Shown here piece after piece: positions 8,027-15,121 of a DNA stretch of 15,213 nucleotides; within the stretch, counting starts at the first letter, position 1; each line of letters begins with the position of its first letter. Below the pieces are notes generated by a model. The model searched no databases. It was not told where the DNA came from and worked only from the letters and a program-made list of their open reading frames with translations. Both the position numbers and the translations under genes were made by a program. The stretch is from Bacteroides sp. 43_108 (GTDB taxonomy: Bacteria > Bacteroidota > Bacteroidia > Bacteroidales > Bacteroidaceae): assembly GCA_001915545.1 (NCBI GenBank), contig MNQS01000201.1, positions 1 to 15,213 of the forward strand, read 5' to 3'.

Positions 8027-8087
8027 TGCGAGCCCTCGGAATTTTTGCCGTGCGCGCTCGGAATTATGATTGTGAGCCCTCGCATTT
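8027..8087. repeat. Three imperfect tandem units with GAGCCCTCGGAATT core
   Basis: Copies lie at 8027-8043 (TGCGAGCCCTCGGAATT), 8051-8065 (TGCGCGCTCGGAATT) and 8071-8087 (TGTGAGCCCTCGCATTT), at a spacing of 20-24 bp. They are clearly related but diverged. Confidence 0.55.
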
Positions 8088-8278
8088 ATTTTGCCAAGCT
8101 TGTTTGCGGCTTTGATTGCAAGAGAAAATTAGAGATGGTATCTGATGCTTTCTGTGGATTGCGCGCCCGATTCAAGTGGGAGGCGTTTGCTTACGATTTG
8201 TTTGCGCAAATCTCTAATGGCTGATATGGACTTAAGTCATTTGACGTAATTTGTATCGAATTGTAATAAAATTTCTAA

Positions 8279-8292
8279 TTTTTTTTTTTTTT
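8279..8292. repeat. T14 homopolymer upstream of the glycosyltransferase
   Basis: Fourteen consecutive T residues end 16 nt before the -7 box at 8309-8316, where a -33 element would lie. Length change here could alter promoter spacing. Confidence 0.7.
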
Positions 8293-8308
8293 GAATAATA
8301 TTTTATGC

Positions 8309-8316
8309 TACATTTG
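8309..8316 (+). promoter_or_regulatory. Candidate -7 box (TACATTTG) for the peptide cluster
   Basis: TACATTTG matches TAnnTTTG, 56 nt before the preferred ATG at 8373. The only nearby TTTG (8290-8293) ends the T14 tract and gives a short 15-nt gap. This is the best promoter candidate for the whole rightward cluster. Confidence 0.5.
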
Positions 8317-8372
8317 CATCAAATACATATTGGTGTGGACATTGTTATTTGAAACCTTAAATAGTGAATATT

Positions 8373-9440
8373 ATGAAAATATGCCTTGTCAATTGCATTT
8401 CATTGGTCAGATTTGATGAAACTTCGCTTGAATACGGTGTTGGTGGTGCACAAACATATTTGATTTGTCTGTCTGAGTCATTGGCATCCGTTGGGCACGA
8501 TGTTACAGTTGTATGCCAATGCGAATCTGAACATGTTGCCCAGGGTGTGAAATGGATACCCATAGAGCATGTTTTTTATGCGAATGAGGATAGAAGTCTT
8601 TCTGTATTCGCGTCATTTAATTTTGAGGTTGCTATAGTTTCACGGCCGTCAATAGAATATTTAAGGACAATAGTCAGTTCGGGAGTTGATTTATATGTTG
8701 TGTTTCATGGTTTGGATGAAGGTCTATGCAACGGAGGCATAGAAATACTTGATTCTCCAAATGTGCGCAGGGTTGTGGCTCTTACCAGTTGGCATGCAGA
8801 ATATTTGAAACATGACATGGGTCTAGATCCTGCAAGGATTTCTGTTGTTCCAAATGGAATACGTCCTGAAGATTACGATGTTGCGGACGATGTTCATCCT
8901 GTAGACCATTCAATACTTTGGAGCAGTGAACCCAGACGCGGACTTGGTATAATGTGTACATTGGCAAAAGAGGTAAGGAAAAGCATTCGGGATTTCTGCA
9001 TATATGTCTCGACCCCATCTTACTGTTGTCATCTTCCTGAAAATAAAGATTATAAATACCTTGGACATTTGTCAAAAAGAAGACTGTATCGGGAAATGCG
9101 CAGACATGCGGTATGGTTCTATCCATCGGTGTATAAAGAAACATTCTGCATAACAGCTCTGGAAGCATCAATGTCCGGCAATATGCCTGTTCTGCCTGTC
9201 AGGTATGGCCCTACGGATATTTTTGGTCCTTTTGCAGATGAAATCGGAATGAAAAATGATTTTGATGGTGATTTCCAGAATGCATGCATGGAGGCTTCTG
9301 AACTTATATGCAGAAATATACTGGATTATGATATGCCGGTAAAGAGAAAACTTCGGAGAGATCTGCAACGTTACATATTGAATAATTTTACGTGGAGCCA
9401 TGTTGCATCTATGTATTCAAATCTTTTTATGGGGGAATGA
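8373..9440 (+). CDS. Glycosyltransferase, GT4-like, of a GG-leader peptide cluster
   Basis: ATG 8373 begins MKICLVNCISLV, the usual first strand of a GT-B fold, giving 355 residues; the longer frame starts with GTG at 8364. Near the N-terminus GVGGAQTYLICLSESLASVG matches the donor-side GGxE-type loop of group 1 glycosyltransferases. ISVVPNGI marks the domain linker, and ETFCITALEASMSG carries the E-x7-E motif (Glu256 and Glu264) that contacts the nucleotide sugar. No signal peptide is present, so it is cytoplasmic. It leads a rightward cluster with a GG-leader peptide gene. A glycosyltransferase family tied to GG-Bacteroidales peptide systems is known (TIGR04157, from memory); membership is inferred from context. 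The acceptor is unknown and could be the precursor peptide or another cell component. Confidence 0.85.
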   Translation: MKICLVNCISLVRFDETSLEYGVGGAQTYLICLSESLASVGHDVTVVCQCESEHVAQGVKWIPIEHVFYANEDRSLSVFASFNFEVAIVSRPSIEYLRTIVSSGVDLYVVFHGLDEGLCNGGIEILDSPNVRRVVALTSWHAEYLKHDMGLDPARISVVPNGIRPEDYDVADDVHPVDHSILWSSEPRRGLGIMCTLAKEVRKSIRDFCIYVSTPSYCCHLPENKDYKYLGHLSKRRLYREMRRHAVWFYPSVYKETFCITALEASMSGNMPVLPVRYGPTDIFGPFADEIGMKNDFDGDFQNACMEASELICRNILDYDMPVKRKLRRDLQRYILNNFTWSHVASMYSNLFMGE

Positions 9441-9467
9441 TTTATAATAAACCTGGGAAATAATACT

Positions 9468-9857
9468 ATGATAAACATAATAGACTGTTTCTTAAAAGAA
9501 TTGGAAGTAGAACATACTGTCGGCTATACAAAAGAATTGTATGAACATCATCCATATAAGAACAACTTTTATGGATTGAGCCTGATTTTGTCGGAATATT
9601 CACTGAAAACATATGGGATAAAGATAGATTCGAAGAATTTGTCACAGTTGTCATTTCCCTGCATTCTTCATATCGGAAATGATTTTGTTGTTGCAAGAGC
9701 ATTGCAGGATAAAATACTGGAGTTTTGGGAACATGACAGGCTGAAAAAGTCTTCAGTAGAAGAGGTGGAAGAAAGATGGGATGGATGTGCACTGGTGGCC
9801 GAATATTCAGAGGATGCATCAGAGGCAGATTACCATGCTCATAAAAAAATGAGATAA
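9468..9857 (+). CDS. C39-peptidase-like domain, N-terminal part of a frameshifted C39/VKOR/thioredoxin protein
   Basis: This 129-residue frame starts 27 nt after the glycosyltransferase. It resembles the C39-like domain found at the N-terminus of Bacteroidetes VKOR-thioredoxin fusions. The helix that should hold the catalytic Cys reads KNNFYGLSLILSEYSL, with no Cys in the DCG position, and the strand that should carry the catalytic His reads HIGNDFVVARAL, with Asp where HFVV would be expected. It should therefore be proteolytically dead and at most bind the double-glycine leader. The frame ends soon after an A7 run (9843-9849). Adding one A joins it to the next frame as HKKNEIIGY and gives one 514-residue protein. 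Whether the split is real, programmed or a sequencing error cannot be told here. Confidence 0.65.
   Translation: MINIIDCFLKELEVEHTVGYTKELYEHHPYKNNFYGLSLILSEYSLKTYGIKIDSKNLSQLSFPCILHIGNDFVVARALQDKILEFWEHDRLKKSSVEEVEERWDGCALVAEYSEDASEADYHAHKKMR
9843..9849 (+). other. A7 homopolymer at the frameshift point
   Basis: The upstream frame reads CAT AAA AAA ATG AGA TAA and stops. One extra A gives CAT AAA AAA AAT GAG ATA and continues openly into a membrane helix (YLSYFFVLAVMLYGIMKL) and the VKOR frame. The total from 9468 to 11011 is then 1545 nt, exactly 515 codons. Confidence 0.8.
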
Positions 9858-9904
9858 TCGGGTATATTAAGACATATTTATCATATTTCTTTGTTCTGGC
9901 TGTT

Positions 9905-11011
9905 ATGCTTTATGGCATCATGAAGCTCCAGATATATAATGACATTGGATTGCTGGTATCCCTGATTATGAGTGTTTTAGGTTTTATGCTATGTGTAATG
10001 CTGTTGAAGAAGCAGATGCACATGAGTACTCGTGCAGGTGACACGGTGTGTTCTGCATTTGGAGATGGCGATTGCGGAAAACTACTTCGTACAGACGCTG
10101 CTAAGGTTTGTGGAGATTTCAGCTGGAGTGAGGTCGGTTTTGCATATTTTATATCCTATATAGCATTTGTTTTTTTCTACGGGCGGTGTACGTTGCTGTA
10201 CATTCTGAATGGCTTTGCAGTTGTATTCAGCATATGGAGCATATGGTATCAGCTGTTTCATGCAAAGCAGAAGTGCGTTCTTTGTCTGTGTGTGCAAGGG
10301 ATGGTTATGGCTGGTGCCGCGTCTTTGTTCCTGACGGCCGAAGCTTTTTCATTGTCCGGAATCATATTTGAGCAGATGCTGTTATGGTTTTGCATATTTA
10401 CTCTTATTGTCATTGTAGTCAATAAATTATCCATTCTTATATCAGATAAAGTACTGGATGATAATAAAGACGAATCCGAGAACGCCATAAAATATGATGA
10501 GAATGTTTTCAGGTTCCTGCTTAAAAGACAGCCTCACTATGATGTTTCAGATGAAGATGCCGCTTTATGTTTCGGCAACCGCGATTCCTCGTTGCAGGTG
10601 ACTGTGCTGTCGAACCCTCATTGTAATCCGTGTGCATTGATGCATGCAAGGCTTAGGAAATTATTGTCGCGTGCCTGTGGAGATATTTGTGTTCAGTATA
10701 TATTATCATACTTCTCAAATATAGAGAGTAATAAGGTGCTGATTGCCGCTTATGTTCATAACGACCGTAAAACTGCAGAGGCCATCTATGATGATTGGTT
10801 TGATAAAGGCAGGGTACGCCCTAAGAAATTTATGCAGGACAATGGATTGGATATAAATGGCCCTGCTGTAGAAGATATTTTTGCAAGACATGAGCATTGG
10901 AGAAGAAAGACTGATTTACATGCAACTCCGACAGTGCTTGTAAATGGTTATCTTTTGCCGAAACAATATAAGGTTGAAGATCTTATATATTTCAAGGATA
11001 TGAAAATCTGA
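9905..11011 (+). CDS. VKOR family protein fused to thioredoxin/DsbA-like domain
   Basis: As an independent frame it gives 368 residues, but the open frame extends upstream without stop to the A7 run, supplying the first membrane helix. The N-terminal half is a vitamin K epoxide reductase (VKOR) domain: membrane helices, loop cysteines VCSAFGDGDC (Cys49, Cys57) and the active pair CVLC (Cys124, Cys127). From about residue 215 a thioredoxin-fold domain carries NPHCNPC (Cys240, Cys243) and the cis-proline loop ATPTVLVNG (Thr341-Pro342). Bacterial VKOR-thioredoxin fusions pass electrons from periplasmic thiols to quinones and so form disulfides. Beside a six-cysteine precursor, its likely substrate is that peptide. 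Here the C39-like N-terminal domain lies in another frame, so a stand-alone product may lack proper membrane topology. Confidence 0.85.
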   Translation: MLYGIMKLQIYNDIGLLVSLIMSVLGFMLCVMLLKKQMHMSTRAGDTVCSAFGDGDCGKLLRTDAAKVCGDFSWSEVGFAYFISYIAFVFFYGRCTLLYILNGFAVVFSIWSIWYQLFHAKQKCVLCLCVQGMVMAGAASLFLTAEAFSLSGIIFEQMLLWFCIFTLIVIVVNKLSILISDKVLDDNKDESENAIKYDENVFRFLLKRQPHYDVSDEDAALCFGNRDSSLQVTVLSNPHCNPCALMHARLRKLLSRACGDICVQYILSYFSNIESNKVLIAAYVHNDRKTAEAIYDDWFDKGRVRPKKFMQDNGLDINGPAVEDIFARHEHWRRKTDLHATPTVLVNGYLLPKQYKVEDLIYFKDMKI

Positions 11012-11048
11012 AGTCATTTATTATGGCATACGTCTGTTGGAAATGACT
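11012..11048 (+). repeat. 8-bp stem hairpin between the VKOR gene and the precursor gene
   Basis: AGTCATTT (11012-11019), immediately after the stop codon, pairs with AAATGACT (11041-11048) over a 21-nt loop. No T-tract follows. It may mark an RNA processing site ahead of the precursor gene. Confidence 0.4.
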
Positions 11049-11094
11049 GTAAGAGTGATAATTAATAGTAGTATTAACTTAAAAATCAACAGCG

Positions 11095-11358
11095 ATGAAA
11101 AAATTGAAACCATTGAAGGTTTATGACCCGGAATCAGTGATGAGTTCTGAAGAAATGAAGAAAATCCTTGGTGGAGGATATGGTGACAAAGGATACCTTT
11201 CATGTACATGTCAGTGTATATACTCGATCGGTGTGTGGCAAGAGTATACATCGTCAGGCTATTGTCCTCACCCTATCAACAAGCGATTTATGTCTGATAA
11301 TTGTGGTCCGGGTTCCTCTGGAAGCACAGAGACTCCGGGATTGGCAATTTGTCAGTAG
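11095..11358 (+). CDS. Double-glycine-leader precursor peptide with six-cysteine core
   Basis: The 87-residue product has a typical GG leader of the Bacteroidales natural-product precursor type (TIGR04149, from memory): MKKLKPLKVY, then SSEEMKKILGG, with Gly26-Gly27-Gly28 at the expected cut site. Cleavage after Gly27 would release a 60-residue core. All six cysteines (37, 39, 41, 57, 70, 86) lie in the core and none in the leader, including the tight cluster CTCQC. The core also has many Ser, Thr, Gly and Tyr residues (GPGSSGSTETPG), which could take dehydration, glycosylation or crosslinks. The gene follows the VKOR-thioredoxin gene by 83 nt and precedes a hairpin. Its final structure and activity are unknown. 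Alternatives are a bacteriocin, a signalling peptide, or a secreted disulfide-bonded peptide without other changes. Confidence 0.8.
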   Translation: MKKLKPLKVYDPESVMSSEEMKKILGGGYGDKGYLSCTCQCIYSIGVWQEYTSSGYCPHPINKRFMSDNCGPGSSGSTETPGLAICQ

Positions 11359-11391
11359 TTATTGTGGTGCAAGACTTTGACATTTTGCGGT

Positions 11392-11419
11392 TTTCTTGCC
11401 GGTTTATGCCGGCAAGAAA
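11392..11419 (+). terminator. 11-bp hairpin between precursor and downstream genes
   Basis: TTTCTTGCCGG (11392-11402) pairs perfectly with CCGGCAAGAAA (11409-11419) around a 6-nt loop. It starts 34 nt after the precursor stop. The following bases (gcattaatattttg) are AT-rich but not a true T-tract, so partial termination or mRNA stabilisation fits better than full termination. Confidence 0.6.
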
Positions 11420-11448
11420 GCATTAATATTTTGTTGAACTTAAAACTA

Positions 11449-12276
11449 ATGACTATGATTGGAAAAATTGTTTTGTTGTTTGTATTGCTGTTTTCGGCAC
11501 ACCCTTTTTTGTCTGCGCAGGATAGTAACAGCCCTTATATGGTTCTTGATACTGCCAGATATGTAGTCCGGTACGGGTTTAAATACATGGCAGACACTGT
11601 GAACAGGAAAATGATGGAAGGAGAGACCGTGCTTGAAATAGGAAAACATGTGTCAAGGCATTGCTTTAGGGGTCATGATGAGAGCGAACTAAGCTATCTG
11701 GAGCGCTCCAGCTGGGATGCAGAACCTAAGTTCCGTTTTCCGTCTTATGATCCGGCGATAGATAATGTATATATAGGTTATCCAAAGAAGAATAGGATGA
11801 CAGCTGCAATGAATCTGGGATGTGTCGGCGGTTTTCTTTACGAGGAAGATGTCCCTAAGCAGGATTGGACATTATCGGATCAGACCAAGGTGGTCGGCGG
11901 TCATGAGTGTCGCATGGCTTCGTGCGATTTCGGTGGACGCAGGTACGAGGCGTGGTATGCAGCAGATATACCGATGTCTCTGGGACCGTGGAAACTGGGA
12001 GGTCTGCCAGGGCTTATTCTTGAGGCTTCTGATTCTTCGGGTGAATTTGTTTTTACGCTGAATGCAATTGAATCAGCTTCTGATTCAGTTGTACCGATAA
12101 CCATGCTCAAGCGCAAGTACCGTAAGATGAGCCGTAAGAAATGTTTCAGCTATAGAGCGAGAATGTATCGCGAACCGGCGACATTCTATTCGGCCCTCGG
12201 CGTTCTTCCAAATGGCATGCGCATAGTAACTCCAAAGGGAGGGTATCCGTACAATCCAATAGAGAAGGAAGATTGA
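11449..12276 (+). CDS. GLPGLI family secreted protein
   Basis: The name motif GGLPGLILEASDSSGEF is present in the C-terminal half, as expected for this Bacteroidetes family (Porph_ging, TIGR01200-type). I place the start at ATG 11449, giving 275 residues, since the next residues IGKIVLLFVLLFSAHPFLSAQ form a signal peptide; the longer frame from 11362 would run through the upstream hairpin. ATG 11455 is also possible. Before the name motif are EAWYAADIPMSLGPWKLGGL and conserved hydrophobic strands. The molecular role of the family is not established; members often sit beside outer-membrane beta-barrel proteins, as here (next gene 84 nt on). Location should be periplasmic or outer membrane. In this cluster it may help export or handling of the mature peptide, which is inference from position. 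Confidence 0.88.
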   Translation: MTMIGKIVLLFVLLFSAHPFLSAQDSNSPYMVLDTARYVVRYGFKYMADTVNRKMMEGETVLEIGKHVSRHCFRGHDESELSYLERSSWDAEPKFRFPSYDPAIDNVYIGYPKKNRMTAAMNLGCVGGFLYEEDVPKQDWTLSDQTKVVGGHECRMASCDFGGRRYEAWYAADIPMSLGPWKLGGLPGLILEASDSSGEFVFTLNAIESASDSVVPITMLKRKYRKMSRKKCFSYRARMYREPATFYSALGVLPNGMRIVTPKGGYPYNPIEKED

Positions 12277-12360
12277 AGTACTGTATTGCGGGCTTTAAGC
12301 TTGTTGCGTGGTTGTAGTGATAGATGTCAAGGGATGGAAATCAAATATTAACGGGCTGAT

Positions 12361-15006
12361 ATGGGGACATTGACGAAAGCGGTTTTATTTGCGGTTATTG
12401 TGCTGTTTCCTGGCATGATGAACGCGCAGTCGTTGATAAGCGGTTGTGTGAAGAACGGTTCGGGCGAATCGGTTGAAGGTGCGATAGTGACATTGTTCAG
12501 CCTGCCGGACAGCAGTATCTTGTCATACCAGATTACGGGTGTTGACGGGAAGTTCACGGTCAGCTCCGGAGACAGCACATCCGATAGTTTGATGGTCAGA
12601 TTGAGCGGATTCAATATAAAGACTAAGGCTAAGACTGTTCAGAACAAGTCTCAGAATATGGACCTTGTAGCGGTAGAAGATATTCTGGAACTGAAGGAAG
12701 TCTTGGTGAAGGCTGAAAAGATATGGGGCGACAAGGATACGCTGAATTATCTTGTGGCTTCGTTCCTGACCAACCGCGATGTATCGATAGGCGATGTACT
12801 GAAGAGGCTGCCCGGAATATCCGTGTCGGAAGACGGGATGATAAGCTACAACGGAATACCTATAAATAAGTTCTACATAGAGAATCTGGATGTGCTTCAG
12901 GGACGGTACAACATCGCAACGGAAGGAATATCGGCAAAGGATGTATCGACGGTACAGGTGCTCGAACATCACCAGCCGATAAAGGCTCTGCAGAAGGACT
13001 CACGTCCTGAGCAAGCCGCAATCAATCTGCAGCTCAAAGACAACAAGAAGGGTACGTGGCTGCGTTCGGCTGAGCTCGGTCTTGGATTCAGCGATGAACT
13101 GCTTTGGAAAAATTCCATTTCGCTGATGTATTTCGGAAGGAAGTCGCAGCATGTCCTGACCTACGACAATGCGAACAACGGCTCGCAGATAACGAGGAAG
13201 GCCCATTCGTTCTACGGCGGAGGCGGTGGAGGCGGACAACGCTTCACGGGCATATCAGGCGCCTCCAGAGCACCGTTCGACCCGGAGTACACTCTATACA
13301 ATAATGCACACGTGCTGACTTTAAACAATCTGCAGAAGTTCTCGGATACGGATGTGCTGCATTATAATCTTGTATATTCGCATGACAGAACAAAGACTCA
13401 CAGTTCATCACGTACTGTTTATTCGCTTCCCGACGGAGGGACGGCAGAATCAGCGGAGGATAAGTACAGCCGTGAGACAACGGACAATCTGTCGCTCGAA
13501 CTTGATTATGAAAGCAATAGACCGCATGACTATCTGTCAAATACACTTTCGTTTTCTGGAAATTGGCGCGAGTCGTTCGGAACGATTGAGATTGGTGAAG
13601 GCGAGACTGTCGAGCAGCGTTCTCCATGGCGTTCTCTGGTGGTGTCGGACGAATTCAGCATTATCCACACCAATGAAGACGGCAAGGGGTATAGTCTGAG
13701 TGCACGATTGTCTTACAACACATCCCCTCATTCGCTGACAGTGTCGCCCGGAGTGTTCCCTGATGTCCTCAACATGGGAGATGAGTACGGAAGTGTGCGC
13801 CAAGATATGAGGGTGAGATCATTGAAAGGCGGTGTCGGTACGTCGCTGCTGTCCGCCGTGAAGATAGGCCGCTTTTCGATGTCGCCTTCATTGAATGTAA
13901 ATATAGAGCATGTGCATATGCATTCGGACATATCGGTGGATGGAACTGAGCTTACGGCCGACAGCATGAGGAATGCTGAGACATGGTTGAGGCTTGATGC
14001 CGATGCTGGCCTGAATTTCAATTATGAAGTGCGCAATCTTAAGATAGAGCTGGGTGTTCCGGTCAAATATATGATGACACGGCTCGGCAACGCCGGATTC
14101 GACGATGAGACACGGCATAAGGTGCTGTTCAGTCCGAATGTGAATATAAAATACATAGTGTTCCAAGGATTTGAACTGAAGGCTTCTGGAAGAATGAACA
14201 CTGGTACACCGTCTTGGAACTCCATGTATTCCGGGTTTATTCTGGGCAGCTACAACAGCTTGAGGCGGAACCAGCCGCAGTTCTACGATATTACTTCTTA
14301 TCAAGGGACGTTTTCCACGTCGTACAGGAATGTCCTCAATATGCTGTTTGCAAGTGTGAATGTGCATTTTTCAAGGTCGGACAATGAAGTAATGAACAGC
14401 ATGTACATAAATCCAGATGCATCGATTGTCAGCACCAGAATATTTATGGACAACCACAGTACATCATACGGAGTGAGCGGTGAGTTCAGCAAGGCATTCT
14501 TCTGGTGCAATGCTTCTATGAAATTAAGCGGCGGATGGAACCGGGGATTCAACTGCAGCCTGCGGCAGAATGAGCTTATGAAAAATGTATGGGACAACGG
14601 ATATGCCGGAATTGAATTCAGTATGAAGCCTGCAAAGCGTCTGTATACTGCTGTTTATGCAAATTATTCGTGCTCAAGGTCGAGGGTTGAGAGAGTGAGG
14701 ACGTATCCGGCGGTGCACCGTCTTAACGGAAGCATTGAAGCTTCGTTCGATATAACAGATGAATTTTATGTAGGGGCGAAATTCAGGCACAGGTACAACA
14801 GTGCAGTTGATGGCGACAGGAATTTCTCATTGCTCGACATGAATGTCGTATATAAGCTGAAGAAGGTGCGTTTCTCGCTTGATGTGTACAATCTGCTCAA
14901 CAAGAAGAAATATGTGGTGCGTTCGTACTCCAATCTTGATGAATACTATTCAGAATATGACATACGTCCAAGGTCGTTCATGCTGACGGCAAAGTTTAAT
15001 TTTTAA
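12361..15006 (+). CDS. Outer-membrane beta-barrel protein with CarboxypepD_reg-like domain (TonB-receptor-like)
   Basis: The 881-residue product begins with a signal peptide (MGTLTKAVLFAVIVLFPGMM, then NAQ). Residues about 25-105 form a carboxypeptidase-regulatory-like beta sandwich (ISGCVKNGSGESVEGAIVTL). A plug-like region follows: SIGDVLKRLPGISVSEDGMI and NGIPINKFYIENLDVLQGRY. From about residue 230 come many alternating beta strands of a large barrel, ending in MLTAKFNF with the C-terminal phenylalanine typical of outer-membrane proteins. I see no clear TonB box, so TonB dependence is uncertain; the OMP_b-brl_3 type is a good match. A Gly-rich stretch (YGGGGGGGQRF) sits near residue 285-295. 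It lies directly after the GLPGLI gene and 10 nt before the LanC-like fragment, so the three look co-transcribed. It could pass peptide or a precursor across the outer membrane. Confidence 0.88.
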   Translation: MGTLTKAVLFAVIVLFPGMMNAQSLISGCVKNGSGESVEGAIVTLFSLPDSSILSYQITGVDGKFTVSSGDSTSDSLMVRLSGFNIKTKAKTVQNKSQNMDLVAVEDILELKEVLVKAEKIWGDKDTLNYLVASFLTNRDVSIGDVLKRLPGISVSEDGMISYNGIPINKFYIENLDVLQGRYNIATEGISAKDVSTVQVLEHHQPIKALQKDSRPEQAAINLQLKDNKKGTWLRSAELGLGFSDELLWKNSISLMYFGRKSQHVLTYDNANNGSQITRKAHSFYGGGGGGGQRFTGISGASRAPFDPEYTLYNNAHVLTLNNLQKFSDTDVLHYNLVYSHDRTKTHSSSRTVYSLPDGGTAESAEDKYSRETTDNLSLELDYESNRPHDYLSNTLSFSGNWRESFGTIEIGEGETVEQRSPWRSLVVSDEFSIIHTNEDGKGYSLSARLSYNTSPHSLTVSPGVFPDVLNMGDEYGSVRQDMRVRSLKGGVGTSLLSAVKIGRFSMSPSLNVNIEHVHMHSDISVDGTELTADSMRNAETWLRLDADAGLNFNYEVRNLKIELGVPVKYMMTRLGNAGFDDETRHKVLFSPNVNIKYIVFQGFELKASGRMNTGTPSWNSMYSGFILGSYNSLRRNQPQFYDITSYQGTFSTSYRNVLNMLFASVNVHFSRSDNEVMNSMYINPDASIVSTRIFMDNHSTSYGVSGEFSKAFFWCNASMKLSGGWNRGFNCSLRQNELMKNVWDNGYAGIEFSMKPAKRLYTAVYANYSCSRSRVERVRTYPAVHRLNGSIEASFDITDEFYVGAKFRHRYNSAVDGDRNFSLLDMNVVYKLKKVRFSLDVYNLLNKKKYVVRSYSNLDEYYSEYDIRPRSFMLTAKFNF

Positions 15007-15016
15007 AAGTAACGAA

Positions 15017-15121
15017 ATGATGAATTTTGACAAGAATGTTAAGGATATGATACTGGCATCGAATGACATGGGGCTATTTTCGGGCAAGACAGGAGCCTGC
15101 ATATATTCGTATAGTAATTAG
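15017..15121 (+). pseudogene. Truncated start of a LanC-like (lanthionine synthetase C) gene
   Basis: Two adjacent ATG codons (15017 and 15020), 10 nt after the barrel gene, open a 34-codon frame: MMNFDKNVKDMI, then ASNDMGLFSGKTGACIYSYS and a stop at 15119-15121. The segment DMGLFSGKTGACIYSY resembles the first repeat of Bacteroidetes LanC-like proteins, where a GL-x-GK-x-G-x-A-x-Y/F-type motif opens the alpha-toroid. A full LanC-like protein has roughly 400 residues, so this is only the beginning. The frame stops just where sequence like an insertion-sequence end begins. The zinc-binding Cys and His residues would lie in the missing part. With so little sequence the family call is tentative. 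Confidence 0.45.

Larger units (their letters stand above)
7800..8360. other. Gene-poor AT-rich intergenic region
   Basis: About 560 bp without a convincing gene. It contains a near-perfect palindrome at 7945-7957 (TTTTAAGTTAAAA), three imperfect copies of a CTCG-containing unit (8027-8087), a 9-bp inverted repeat ATTAGAGAT/ATCTCTAAT (8128-8136 and 8210-8218), a T14 run (8279-8292) and a -7 box (8309-8316). A 68-codon frame at 8018-8224 crosses the repeats and has no recognisable domain. Confidence 0.5.

Noticed and set aside
8027..8087. Possible CRISPR array
   Set aside because: There are only three diverged units of about 15 bp with spacers under 10 bp, not the repeat-spacer layout of CRISPR.
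8018..8224. 68-codon frame in the intergenic region
   Set aside because: It crosses imperfect DNA repeats, has no recognisable motif, and has no convincing promoter or start context.
13888..14367. 159-codon minus-strand frame inside the outer-membrane protein gene
   Set aside because: It is a shadow of the barrel coding sequence with no domain or start signal.
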